Part shown: one piece after another, positions 26,746 through 35,358 of the stretch | How positions within the stretch are numbered: the stretch's first letter is position 1 | Layout: the number at the start of each line of letters is the position of its first letter | NCBI GenBank assembly: GCA_029262195.1 | Contig: JAJCZX010000030.1 | Location: 561,615 to 625,614, forward strand | Reading direction: 5' to 3' | DNA length: 64,000 nt | Source: Gemmatimonadota bacterium | GTDB lineage: Bacteria; Gemmatimonadota; Gemmatimonadetes; Gemmatimonadales; GWC2-71-9 | Program-made: the position numbers and the translations under genes | The notes under the pieces: model-generated | The model's input: only the letters and a program-made list of their open reading frames with translations | Databases searched by the model: none | Told to the model about the DNA's origin: nothing

Positions 26746-27813
26746 ATGGCGACCGTGTTTGCGGCGCTGCTGCCTTTAGGATGCGCCGACAAGACAGATC
26801 AACTACCGCAGCCGTTTCTTTCGACTGACAGCGGCGGCATCGCGATTGCCAATGCGGGTACCGGGCAAATTCGGCTCTACGAATTGGAGGGACGCCATCA
26901 AGAAGACATTGGCAGAATGGGGGATGGCCCGGGCGAGTTTCGGTGGCTTTCCGATTTATCTGTGCTCCCCGGCGACTCAATTGCTGCTTTTGATCGTCGA
27001 ACGAACCGGCTTTCGGTGTTCGATCCGGATGGAGAGTTAGCCAAGGTCGTCACATTCCAACGCCCCGACGATGAATACAAGATGGGTACTTTTGTTGGAC
27101 TGCTACCCAATGGCTCCTACCTTTTTGCCCGCCCGCCACAATCTACATATTCGGCGCCCGCAAGAGTTACGGAAGCAAGGGATACAACCGTCTATAACAC
27201 GCGGTTTGGCCCGGACGGGGTTATCTCAAACATATGGCACCGTCAGGAAGACGAGATTCTCGATGTACGAATGCGTAACGGCATTCGGTTGCCCTACCCT
27301 GTCCATTTTTCCCCACACGCGATTGCAGGCCTGGTAGCCGGGCACCTGGTGGTTGGGAACTCCCAGAGTTTCGAAGTGCGAGTATTTGACAGCGAAGGAC
27401 AACTCCTGAAAATCATTCGCAGGAACTGGACCCCGGAGCCGGTGTCCGTCGAACATCGAGAAACGTTCACAGAAAATTTCTCGCGGCGATTCGTCAACAG
27501 GCCAGCATCCGAACGCCGAAGAGAGATGGGGTTGTTCGAGAGTACGACCTTTGAGGAAACGTTTCCGGCATTCTCTCGGATATTCCCGGGCAGACCCGAT
27601 ATGATCTGGGTTGAGAACTACGCGGCACCAGGCACAACCCGCCAAAGCTGGGACGGGTTTCGACTCAGCGATGGTCGGTGGCTCTGCAATTTTTCTGTGC
27701 CGGACAGGCTTTCGATAATGGAGTTTGGCCCAGATTATGTCCTGGTGACATGGCACGACGATCTGGATATCGTGTACCTGCGGCTATATGAGCTGATCAT
27801 CCCACACGATTAA
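26746..27813 (+). CDS. 6-bladed beta-propeller lipoprotein-like protein
   Basis: A 355-residue protein. A lipobox-like LLPLGC lies right after the ATG, then a propeller of the 6-bladed NHL-like type (GRMGDGPGEF, RTNRLSVFDPDGEL, SFEVRVFDSEGQLLK). The ATG 26746 gives a very short, uncharged leader. The basic stretch just upstream in frame (TRRRQQTKPRILR) would suit a lipoprotein n-region but has no usual start codon. The only in-frame ATG further up, at 26587, would overlap the BNR gene by 113 bp. The start is therefore unsettled. Function unknown. Confidence 0.78.
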   Translation: MATVFAALLPLGCADKTDQLPQPFLSTDSGGIAIANAGTGQIRLYELEGRHQEDIGRMGDGPGEFRWLSDLSVLPGDSIAAFDRRTNRLSVFDPDGELAKVVTFQRPDDEYKMGTFVGLLPNGSYLFARPPQSTYSAPARVTEARDTTVYNTRFGPDGVISNIWHRQEDEILDVRMRNGIRLPYPVHFSPHAIAGLVAGHLVVGNSQSFEVRVFDSEGQLLKIIRRNWTPEPVSVEHRETFTENFSRRFVNRPASERRREMGLFESTTFEETFPAFSRIFPGRPDMIWVENYAAPGTTRQSWDGFRLSDGRWLCNFSVPDRLSIMEFGPDYVLVTWHDDLDIVYLRLYELIIPHD

Positions 27814-27956
27814 TCCATCAAGCACCAACACCACCCTGCACCGCCTACTCCCACGCCAACCACACCACGAACCGTTGCAACGGCAACAATGCGACTCCGT
27901 TTCCGCCAAATCCCGGGAGAACGAATGGGCATCCGGCATTTGGCCTTGACATCATA

Positions 27957-27985
27957 TTGACTATAGATTTTAACTATAGTAATCT
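27957..27985 (+). promoter_or_regulatory. Promoter and operator of the toxin-antitoxin pair
   Basis: TTGACT (27957-27962), a 17-bp spacer and TAATCT (27980-27985) lie directly before the antitoxin ATG at 27992, which would make a nearly leaderless message. ACTATAG/CTATAGT arms (27960-27966 and 27974-27980) form an inverted repeat over the promoter, the expected layout for antitoxin autorepression. A second TTGACA at 27946 is also possible. Confidence 0.55.
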
Positions 27986-27991
27986 CTATCA

Positions 27992-28246
27992 ATGAAAACG
28001 CCACCAACGAACATTGCTATCTCTGATTTCAAGGCCACCTGCCTGGCGGTTTTGGAACGAGTCAGAGCGACCGGAGAATCCATCGTCGTTACTCGTCACG
28101 GAAAACCCGTCGCCCGGGTGACGCCCGTTGATTCCGGCCGGTCCGAAAATGACTGGATGGGATCGTTACGAGACAGGATCCAGATTACAGGCGACGTTGT
28201 ATCGCCGGCCAGTGATGCCGAGGACTGGGAAGTGCTCGGCAAGTGA
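27992..28246 (+). CDS. Type II antitoxin, Phd/YefM family
   Basis: An 84-residue DNA-binding antitoxin. The Phd/YefM fold is recognised from ISDFKATCLAVLERVRATGE and IVVTRHGKPVARV. The last 35 residues form the acidic toxin-binding tail (GDVVSPASDAEDWEVL). The stop overlaps the toxin GTG by 4 bp (GTGA), as is usual for co-translated pairs. A CTATAG-based inverted repeat over the promoter is the likely site of its own repression. Confidence 0.93.
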   Translation: MKTPPTNIAISDFKATCLAVLERVRATGESIVVTRHGKPVARVTPVDSGRSENDWMGSLRDRIQITGDVVSPASDAEDWEVLGK

Positions 28247-28635
28247 AACTCCTCCTGGACACCCACATATGGTTGTGGAGCTTATTGGAACCAGATCGCC
28301 TCAAACCCGGAGTCTACAAGGAGTTGGCTTCACCGGACAACGAACTCTGGGTGTCACCCATAAGTACCTGGGAAGCCATCATCCTGATGGAAAAAGGCAG
28401 GTTGAGGACCACCGGCACTCCCCATCGGATGGCGACCACGCTGCTACGATCCGGCCCGTTCCACGAGGCTCCGCTCACCCACGATGTTGCCGTACGGAGC
28501 CGCAAAATCAAGTTATCTCATGAGGACCCTGCCGATCATTTCATAGCAGCCACCGCACAGGTGTACGATTTAACGTTGGTGACGGCAGACAAGCGCCTCC
28601 GGCAAATCGCAAAGACGAAGATCATGCGGTGTTAG
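28243..28635 (+). CDS. PIN-domain ribonuclease toxin (VapC family)
   Basis: A 130-residue PIN nuclease. The conserved acidic residues are visible: Asp6 in LLLDTHIWLW, Glu43 in STWEAIIL, Asp90/Asp98-region residues in HEDPADHFIAATA, and Asp116 in LVTADKRL. Family members cut specific RNAs and halt translation when the antitoxin is lost. The GTG start overlaps the antitoxin stop. The pair sits between exported-protein genes with no mobile element visible, so it may be a small acquired module. Confidence 0.93.
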   Translation: MKLLLDTHIWLWSLLEPDRLKPGVYKELASPDNELWVSPISTWEAIILMEKGRLRTTGTPHRMATTLLRSGPFHEAPLTHDVAVRSRKIKLSHEDPADHFIAATAQVYDLTLVTADKRLRQIAKTKIMRC

Positions 28636-28692
28636 ACTCGCAACATGCGCTAGTTAGGTGTCCACCCGCTCTCTGCTCCCTGCTCTTTTTTC

Positions 28693-30183
28693 CTAGTTCC
28701 CGACAATCTCCGAATACGCCTCCGGATACCACTCGGGGCGTTCATCCATCACTGTCACACCGAAGGCGAAGTGGAAGATCAACTGCCCCATTCGGGCGAT
28801 TTTGTCATAGTCCAAGCGCTCGGCAACATCCGATGGCTGGTGATAGTCTTGATGCCCGCGACTCATGAAGTACAGAACCGGCACTCCAGCTTTTGCAAAG
28901 TTATAGGAATCGGACCGGGCGTAGAGGTTTAGCTCAGGCCACCGGTCCCGCATCACCCCCATATTGAGCTCGGGATGATATTCAACCGTTTGCAGCAGAG
29001 TCTCGCCGAGAGTGGAATGCTCCATGCCGATTCCTACAACCGAATCCGTCCAGTTGCGCCCGATCATATCCATGTTTATCAGGGCCACGGTGTTTTCCAA
29101 CGGTACCAACGGGTTATCTACGTACCAGCGCGAGCCGAGTAGATTTTTTTCTTCACCGCTTACCGCAATGAACCCCACAGAACGCCTTGGACCGTTGGGA
29201 AGCGCCGCAAACGCTTCGGCCAATTCGACCAGCATCGCGGTGCCGGAAGCATTGTCGTCCGCACTGTTGTAGATCGAATCACCGGCCGGTGCCGGGCCGA
29301 TGCCCTGTCCGTCCATATGAGCAACAAAAAGGACGTATTCGTTCTTAAGCGCCGGATCGACACCTTCGATGAAAGCAACGGTGTTCATAGCTTCAGCGGT
29401 TTCCGCGGTCCCACTGGTTGCAACGTTCGCAGACCATCCATCGACATTGTTTGCCCCCGACCGGAGCGTCTCGCCAAGTGAGGCGGGAAGGTTTCCGAGT
29501 GGTACGACGACGACTGGGGGACCGGCCGTCGCCTGACTTCCGAGGCTCACGCTTCCTGCCCCGAAGAATTGACGGGCCATAGCGAAAAACTGAGGAGGAA
29601 GATCCATGGCGATGATCACGCCGGCCGGTTTGTGCCGATCGATCGCTGCCCCGATTCCGCCAACGACATCCGGCATCGTCCCCATCTCAGTTCTGATAAT
29701 TGCGATTCGCCCTCTCGCTCCCTGCATCTCGTCGAGGTTGGTGATGGCCAGCAGTTCCCCTGAACCCGAGCGCGCTCCGGTAGTGGGAAGGGCAACGAAC
29801 TGGTCCCAGGAAGCAAACTCAATCGGGCCCTCCGCACCCTCCAGCACGAGAACCTGCTCAGCGATCGGACCGGGGGTAATCACCGTTATGGGGTACTCCT
29901 GCTGGAACCCGCCACCTGGTCTTCCAGACAGTCCTGCCGCCTCAAAACGCCGGGCAAGATATTCTGACGTCATCGTCAGCCCCATGCTCGGCGTGTCCCG
30001 CCCCATCATGCTGTCATCCGAGATAATTCCGATGGCCTGACGCAGTTCGGCTTCGGTTATGGTACCGGCGGCCCTGTTTACTGCCGCCCGCATCGCATTG
30101 TTGGCGGCGGCGTCCTGAGCGGCGGCAAACTGCGGGGCGCAGACCACGATACCTACCACCAGAAGTAAACGAGTAACTCTCAT
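28693..30183 (-). CDS. Exported M28 family zinc peptidase (third)
   Basis: A 496-residue secreted peptidase with a signal peptide ending near FAAAQ and a PA-like domain (about 105-255). Ligands are His289 (VAHMDG), Asp309 (NSADDNASG), Glu344 (VSGEEKN), Asp372 (NMDMIGRN) and the His in GHQDYHQPSD. It shares the C-terminal RGHxDYHQ signature with the first M28 gene in this window but lacks that gene's insertion, so the two are paralogues. It is divergent from the YncE-like gene with a 205-bp spacer. Confidence 0.93.
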   Translation of the reverse strand: MRVTRLLLVVGIVVCAPQFAAAQDAAANNAMRAAVNRAAGTITEAELRQAIGIISDDSMMGRDTPSMGLTMTSEYLARRFEAAGLSGRPGGGFQQEYPITVITPGPIAEQVLVLEGAEGPIEFASWDQFVALPTTGARSGSGELLAITNLDEMQGARGRIAIIRTEMGTMPDVVGGIGAAIDRHKPAGVIIAMDLPPQFFAMARQFFGAGSVSLGSQATAGPPVVVVPLGNLPASLGETLRSGANNVDGWSANVATSGTAETAEAMNTVAFIEGVDPALKNEYVLFVAHMDGQGIGPAPAGDSIYNSADDNASGTAMLVELAEAFAALPNGPRRSVGFIAVSGEEKNLLGSRWYVDNPLVPLENTVALINMDMIGRNWTDSVVGIGMEHSTLGETLLQTVEYHPELNMGVMRDRWPELNLYARSDSYNFAKAGVPVLYFMSRGHQDYHQPSDVAERLDYDKIARMGQLIFHFAFGVTVMDERPEWYPEAYSEIVGN

Positions 30184-30388
30184 TTATTTTCTCCAATTGT
30201 CGGGATTTTAGTTATAATGATTTCTAGTATACGAAAATCTGGTACATAAGTTCCAAAAGGAGATTTGGCGCGACCACCCACGAAGACTGAAAAACCGGAT
30301 CTGAGGCAGAGGTGAGGCCGCCTGAATCGGGCTCATTTCAGCAAGATGCGGGTAGACTCCATGAACAATTCCAACGAGGATTAAACGA

Positions 30389-31399
30389 ATGCACAATAGG
30401 CCCTTCCGCCAACTAGGCCTCCTGTCGGCAATAGTGGCGATAAACGTCGCCTGCAGTGGCACAACCGAAGCTCAGGAACCGACATCCGGGACCCTCGTGG
30501 TCACAAACAAGGGAGACCACACGGCAACAATCCTCGATGTTGCCAGTGGCAGAGCCGTCGCCACGGTTCCCGTGGGCAACGGGCCTCACGAGGTGGCGAT
30601 GTCCAATGATGGCAGATTTGCGGTAGCCACCAACTACGGGGACCAATCGCCCAACAATACGCTGACTCTCATTGACGTTGCTCGGGCAACTCCCATCAGG
30701 ACCATTGATCTTGGGCGCTTCTCCAGGCCCCACGGAGCGATCTTTCTACCTGGAGATTCATTGATAGCAGTAACGTCGGAAAGCACGCGCAGCGTAGTGC
30801 TTGTTAGACCGAGCGATGGAACCGTCGCCGCGACAATTTCGACGAACCAGGAATCATCTCACATGGTAACCTTCATGGCCAACGACGGACGCGCATATAC
30901 ATCGAACATCCGCTCGGGAACTATTACTGAGCTAAACCTCCTCAATCGAACCACCGGTCGCATCACGTCCGTGCCTGAACAACCGGAAGCGATCCAGATC
31001 AACCCGGCCGGTTCCGAGGTATGGGTTGGGAGCAACGCACGTGGAACCGTGTCTGTATTTAACGCAATTGATGGCAGCGTGCGCGGTACGCTGACCGGGT
31101 TTTCTTTCCCCTACCGCATCGCCTTTACCCCGAACGGAAGACTAGCCGCAATCCCAGATCTGAACAACAATGACATACGGTTTTTCGACACGCGGTCGCT
31201 GGAACAGGTAGGGCGTATCGCGTTGCCGGGCGGGGGCCCGGAAGGAATCGTCATCGTCAACAACAACACCGCATATCTCTCACTAACAACGCGTGATGTA
31301 GTGGCTGTACTTGACCTGGAAAATTTCACAGTGTTACGTGAACTCCCAACTGGCGATCGGCCGGATGGGATCGGATATTCGGAAATTACAACTCAGTAG
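30389..31399 (+). CDS. YncE-type YVTN beta-propeller lipoprotein
   Basis: A 336-residue exported protein. A lipobox-like INVAC near residue 21 suggests lipid anchoring. It then has about seven propeller repeats with typical GTLVVTNKGDHTATILDV, PHEVAMSNDGRFAVATN, PYRIAFTPNGRLAAIPD and PEGIVIVNNNTAYLS elements. Such propellers bind proteins or DNA, or carry enzyme sites; no catalytic residues are evident here. The next gene on the strand is an exported RidA-like protein. Confidence 0.87.
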   Translation: MHNRPFRQLGLLSAIVAINVACSGTTEAQEPTSGTLVVTNKGDHTATILDVASGRAVATVPVGNGPHEVAMSNDGRFAVATNYGDQSPNNTLTLIDVARATPIRTIDLGRFSRPHGAIFLPGDSLIAVTSESTRSVVLVRPSDGTVAATISTNQESSHMVTFMANDGRAYTSNIRSGTITELNLLNRTTGRITSVPEQPEAIQINPAGSEVWVGSNARGTVSVFNAIDGSVRGTLTGFSFPYRIAFTPNGRLAAIPDLNNNDIRFFDTRSLEQVGRIALPGGGPEGIVIVNNNTAYLSLTTRDVVAVLDLENFTVLRELPTGDRPDGIGYSEITTQ

Positions 31400-31404
31400 G
31401 GGCA

Positions 31405-31490
31405 CGGGTGCACCGGGGCACAGTGGCACGGCAGATACCAACCTGTGCCGCCGCGCCCCCGAGACACCGTGCCGCTCCCTCAACCCATCA
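31405..31490. repeat. GC-rich spacer element with GTGCC/GGCAC motifs (second copy)
   Basis: The spacer between the YncE-like and RidA-like genes is dominated by GGCAC and GTGCC and includes CACCGTGCCGCT at 31465-31476. It resembles the spacer at 23625-23690. Confidence 0.45.
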
Positions 31491-31505
31491 AACCCGGAGT
31501 ACCCA

Positions 31506-31937
31506 TTGATCAAACAAACAATTCTCGCAGCCGCAGCCATGTCCGTATTGGGAATCGGCGAAATCCACGCCCAGGAACGGATCGTTCCAGCCAATCAACA
31601 ACGAGCGTACGACCAGTTCCATTACGCCCCGGCAGTCAAAGTCGGCAACACCTATTATTTCAGCGGCGTCATTGCAGGGGACGAGGACCCGGAGGCTCAG
31701 TTTGCCCAAGTTTTTGAGCGTATCAAGGCGATGCTGGAAGAACAGGGAGGCTCGATTTCCAACATCGTTGAAATGACCACGTTCCACGTAAACATGAGCG
31801 AACATATACAGACCTTCATGACCGTTAAAGATCGCTACATGACCGAGAATTACCCCGCCTGGACGGCGATAGGAATCGAACAGCTTTTCTCTCCGAGGGC
31901 CCTCGTCGAAGTAAAGGTTACCGCAGTCATTGAGTAA
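31506..31937 (+). CDS. Exported RidA/YjgF-family protein
   Basis: A 143-residue protein. TTG at 31506 is chosen because GGAG lies 7 bp upstream and because it starts a hydrophobic leader ending GEIHAQ. The mature part is a RidA domain: YAPAVKVGNTYYFSGVIAGD, FERIKAMLEEQGGS and the C-terminal Arg131 in FSPRALVEVKVTA, the residue that binds the imine carboxylate in RidA enamine/imine deaminases. RidA proteins normally work in the cytosol, so an export signal is unusual. The next gene overlaps its end by 8 bp, so the two are probably co-translated. Confidence 0.88.
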   Translation: MIKQTILAAAAMSVLGIGEIHAQERIVPANQQRAYDQFHYAPAVKVGNTYYFSGVIAGDEDPEAQFAQVFERIKAMLEEQGGSISNIVEMTTFHVNMSEHIQTFMTVKDRYMTENYPAWTAIGIEQLFSPRALVEVKVTAVIE

Positions 31938-33159
31938 GGGCATGCTGAGAAAAGCAACAGTCGTCGTCGCGGGCATTTTCCTCTTTGCAGGAAACACCGT
32001 GGCAACGGGGCAGGACACATCCCGGCGTTCGGAGTTCGACGCCGAGTTGGCCCGGCTTCGGAATGGGTCAACCCGCTCGGGGGCCCCACCAACGGGTAAG
32101 ATCGAAAGCTCGCGTACAAGCTCCGATGGAGTCGAGCATCCTTATTTCATCGTTGTGCCAGATGATTACGATGACTCCCGGCAATACTCGGTGCGAGTGT
32201 ATTTGCATGGGGGTGTTTCGCGCGGAAAGCCTGGGCCGGGAGGCGATTGGTGGCAGAGGTATGAACGCCTCTCCAGCCCTGACCAGATCTCCGTATTTCC
32301 AGCCGGGTGGGACACATCCGAGTGGTGGCACGGCAGTCAGGTTGAAAACATCGAGGCTATTCTCCGCGACCTACGCTCGACGTACAACGTAGATGAAAAC
32401 CGCGCGTATATGTTCGGAGTCTCCGATGGAGGATCGGGGGCGTATTTTTTTGCCTTTAAGCAATCGACGACCTGGGCGGGCTTCGTGCCTTTAATCGGAC
32501 ATCCGTCGGTGGTTGCAAGCCCCCGTGTGGGAGCAGACGGTGAGGTCTATCCTGCCAATATTTCGAACCGTCCGCTGCTGGCCATCAACGGCGAAACCGA
32601 TCGTTTGTACCCGGTCCGAACTGTCGAGCCGTTTATAGAACTGTTCCAGACCCTGGGCACTGACGTGACCCTGAGAAGTCGCCCTGAAGGGCACACGGTC
32701 AGTTGGTGGGGAGAAGAATCCCCGGCCATCGAAGGCTTCATAGCATCACACCCCCGGGATCCCCTGCCCGACTCGTTGACGTGGGAGACCGAACGGACCG
32801 ACAAATACAACCGTTTCAGCTGGCTTGTTATTGATGACCTGGGCAACGTCCAGAACGAAGCGCTGAGTCCAGTCCCCAGCCGACTCGACCCGTTTCCCCA
32901 TCAGCGAAGGTCAGGAAGAGTCGACCTACAACGAGAGGGAAATGTCGTGAGCGTTCAAACTCGCGGGGTCGCCGCATTCACCCTACTTATATCCCCGGAT
33001 GAATTCGATTTCTCGCGCCCGATAAGAGTTGAAGTCAACGGTCAGACCGAATTTGAAGGCGTAGTCACGCCAGACCCGGGAATCCTCCAGAAATGGTTCG
33101 ATATTGATCGGGACCGCACAATGCTTTTCGGCGCTGAACTCCGGATGAATCTGCGGTAA
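31930..33159 (+). CDS. Exported alpha/beta hydrolase (esterase-like)
   Basis: A 409-residue secreted protein with a signal peptide (ATVVVAGIFLFAGNTVATGQ). The hydrolase core has an HG oxyanion region (VRVYLHGGVS), nucleophile motif GVSDGG, a likely acid Asp in NGETDRLYP and the catalytic His in PEGHTVSWW. This resembles feruloyl-esterase/PHB-depolymerase-type enzymes. About 130 C-terminal residues form an extra beta-rich domain that may bind substrate. The start is TTG 31930 or ATG 31942. It overlaps the RidA gene, so a shared operon is likely. Confidence 0.85.
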   Translation: MSKGMLRKATVVVAGIFLFAGNTVATGQDTSRRSEFDAELARLRNGSTRSGAPPTGKIESSRTSSDGVEHPYFIVVPDDYDDSRQYSVRVYLHGGVSRGKPGPGGDWWQRYERLSSPDQISVFPAGWDTSEWWHGSQVENIEAILRDLRSTYNVDENRAYMFGVSDGGSGAYFFAFKQSTTWAGFVPLIGHPSVVASPRVGADGEVYPANISNRPLLAINGETDRLYPVRTVEPFIELFQTLGTDVTLRSRPEGHTVSWWGEESPAIEGFIASHPRDPLPDSLTWETERTDKYNRFSWLVIDDLGNVQNEALSPVPSRLDPFPHQRRSGRVDLQREGNVVSVQTRGVAAFTLLISPDEFDFSRPIRVEVNGQTEFEGVVTPDPGILQKWFDIDRDRTMLFGAELRMNLR

Positions 33160-33165
33160 TGTCGT

Positions 33166-33181
33166 TCGTCTTTTAAGACGA
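33166..33181 (+). terminator. Hairpin TCGTCTT/AAGACGA after the hydrolase gene
   Basis: A perfect 7-bp-arm stem-loop starts 7 bp after the stop. T-rich sequence follows some 25 bp later, so it is a plausible but not classical terminator. The stem resembles the first hairpin at 19506. Confidence 0.45.
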
Positions 33182-33188
33182 GAGGCTC

Positions 33189-33263
33189 CCCTTAACTCCC
33201 TCGATTTTCTTTATTTCATCTTCTATCTCCTTACTTCTATCTTCTTACTTACTATCTTTTATC
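33189..33263 (+). other. Pyrimidine tract upstream of the membrane kinase
   Basis: About 75 bp of almost pure C/T/A with a single G (in CTCGATT), built of CTTACTTCTATCTTCTTACT-like units, up to the kinase start. No standard ribosome site is visible before the GTG at 33264. Confidence 0.5.
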
Positions 33264-34892
33264 GTGCCCCAGAAATTACGAATCAAGGAGATATCGGCCC
33301 CGTCCGATTCTTCCAAATCCTATAGCCTCCCGTCGGCGTTTGTCGCGGAGTCGTTCGATCGCCTGGCCTATTTGGCCGGGATCTACGCGGTAACATACGC
33401 CCTCGCGGCGTTCGTTTTGTCTGAGCCGAGCCAGGGAGGCACGGGGGCCATTCTAAGTGGACGGCCTCTGGAAATCGTCGGATGGAGCTTCGTCGGCCTC
33501 TCCGCCCTGCTCTCCGTCGGGATCAAAACCCGCATATTGAAACCGTCCCACTTGAACCTGCATGGTGCCGGGTTTGAGGTAGCCGGAGCCATCGGGATCA
33601 ACATCGGATTACTGTCGTGGACGGGTGAGGCAACGGGAATTCCTCAAGGGCCCGGTTGGACTTCGGTTTGGATCCTCAGCTTCCCGCTGTTCATGCCAGC
33701 AAGGCCCCGGTTCACTCTGATTACGTCTCTGATTACTGCGTCCGTTCTTCCGGCGACACTTCTGGTGATTGACGTTTTCGGACCCGGGTTGCCACCATGG
33801 CCCGCGCTCTTGCCGATGGTCGTACCAGGTTATATCTGCGCGGGTATCGCAACTTTTGCGTCAAAGGTCATTCATGGGCTGGGACGCGACATATCCCATG
33901 CAAAAAGAATGGGCAGCTACGTCCTGAAGGACAAACTCGGTGTCGGGGGTATGGGGGAAGTCTGGCGCGCTGAACACCGGCTGTTGGCGCGCGCATCAGC
34001 GATCAAGTTGATTCGCACCGAGGGCATGCCAGAAGGCCGACAAGAGATTCAGCTTCAGCGTTTTGAGCGTGAAGTTCAATCCACAGCCCGCCTTACATCT
34101 CCGCACACGATTGACGTATACGACTACGGTAGAACCGCCGACGGCACATTCTATTACGTGATGGAACTGCTGGACGGGTTGAACCTCGACGAGTTGGTGC
34201 AAAAACACGGGCAACAACATCCCGCCAGAGTCGTCCGCATACTGCAGCAGATGTGCCACTCACTCGGTGAGGCTCACGAGAGGGGAATTACTCACCGTGA
34301 CCTGAAGCCCGCCAACATTTTCCTCTGCCGACAGGGACGTGACGTGGACGTGGTCAAGATTTTGGATTTCGGTCTGGTGAAACTTGATCAGGCTGATGTT
34401 GACCAGGATTCAAGTCTTACTCAGGCGGGCCATTTCATAGGCACACCCACCTACGCATCTCCTGAAATGGCCAACGGAGAAATCAATCGGATTGATCAAC
34501 GCACCGACATTTATCAAATGGGGTGTGTCGCCTTCTGGCTTCTTGCAGGCCGGACAGTGTTCGAAGAAGAAAACATGATGAAAATGTTGGTCGCTCACGC
34601 CGACAAAACACCGGATCCACCCTCAATGCACGCGGCCCACCCGGTGCCCGCGGCTCTGGATGCCATCGTTCTGAAGTGTATAGAGAAGGACATGAATGAA
34701 AGGTTTGCCAACGTCGACGAGCTACTGGAAGAGTTAACTGCCCTCCACACCGAATGCACGTGGGACCATGCCAAGGCCGATCAATGGTGGTGCGGCTGCG
34801 GAATCGAACGCCGTGAACCCACCGCCGATGACCGCGGCAAAGCGGGGGCCGAGTCAGAAACGGTTATTGAACCTGTCGGCCCAACCTTGTAG
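33264..34892 (+). CDS. Membrane Ser/Thr protein kinase (N-terminal TM domain)
   Basis: A 542-residue kinase with an unusual order. About six hydrophobic segments occupy residues 32-205, then a complete Hanks kinase domain follows. The glycine loop is GVGGMG (226-231), Lys248 lies in AIKLI, catalytic Asp346 in HRDLKPAN, and DFG at 368-370, with a TPTYASPE segment. Typical bacterial PknB kinases have the membrane part after the kinase. The C-terminal tail ends with Cys and Trp residues (WWCGCG), possibly a small metal site. The start is GTG. Its last 29 bp overlap the convergent NTF2-like gene. Confidence 0.92.
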   Translation: MPQKLRIKEISAPSDSSKSYSLPSAFVAESFDRLAYLAGIYAVTYALAAFVLSEPSQGGTGAILSGRPLEIVGWSFVGLSALLSVGIKTRILKPSHLNLHGAGFEVAGAIGINIGLLSWTGEATGIPQGPGWTSVWILSFPLFMPARPRFTLITSLITASVLPATLLVIDVFGPGLPPWPALLPMVVPGYICAGIATFASKVIHGLGRDISHAKRMGSYVLKDKLGVGGMGEVWRAEHRLLARASAIKLIRTEGMPEGRQEIQLQRFEREVQSTARLTSPHTIDVYDYGRTADGTFYYVMELLDGLNLDELVQKHGQQHPARVVRILQQMCHSLGEAHERGITHRDLKPANIFLCRQGRDVDVVKILDFGLVKLDQADVDQDSSLTQAGHFIGTPTYASPEMANGEINRIDQRTDIYQMGCVAFWLLAGRTVFEEENMMKMLVAHADKTPDPPSMHAAHPVPAALDAIVLKCIEKDMNERFANVDELLEELTALHTECTWDHAKADQWWCGCGIERREPTADDRGKAGAESETVIEPVGPTL

Positions 34893-35358
34893 AACAAACA
34901 TCGCGTTCTCTGACTACTGTATAGGCAACTTCTGCGATCTTCCAACCACCCCCGATTTTGAAGAGTTGGAAGGAATCGACCCCGCAATGGGAAAACTCGC
35001 CTCCCGAATAGAAGTCGTAGTTGGTCCATACGGTAGCTACGGGCCCCGAAATCCTCACCTCAGGGTCAAACATCCTTTCACGCCAGTCGTTTCTGGTCGT
35101 CGAACCGATTTGATCAATAAGGACCTCTCGGGACGTAGCCCTCGTAACCGTCGAATCTCCCGAAAGCACCGCGACGAATCTCAGTTGGGGAAGAGTAATG
35201 TTTTCGAACGCAGCCGCGTCCCTGTCCTCCATTGCGTCAAACATCGCCTGGACGGCCTCCACAATGGCTGATTCTTCCTGAGTTTTCGCCTCTTCTCCGA
35301 ATACCAGGTGCAGGGTCCCAAATACGGCCACGGACAACGCTAACTTCTTCACATTCAT
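34864..35358 (-). CDS. Exported NTF2/SnoaL-like (DUF4440-type) protein
   Basis: A 164-residue protein with a signal peptide (MNVKKLALSVAVFGTLHLVF). Its NTF2-like domain starts at IVEAVQAMFDAMEDRDAAAFENIT and contains the typical VATVWTNYDFYSGGEFSHCGVDSF-type sheet (shown in part: VWTNYDFYSGGE) and GGGWKIAEVAYT. Such domains bind small ligands or catalyse simple reactions. The ATG overlaps the stop of a 45-codon gene upstream (ATGA), so the two are coupled. The last 29 bp overlap the convergent kinase. Confidence 0.82.
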   Translation of the reverse strand: MNVKKLALSVAVFGTLHLVFGEEAKTQEESAIVEAVQAMFDAMEDRDAAAFENITLPQLRFVAVLSGDSTVTRATSREVLIDQIGSTTRNDWRERMFDPEVRISGPVATVWTNYDFYSGGEFSHCGVDSFQLFKIGGGWKIAEVAYTVVRERDVCSTRLGRQVQ

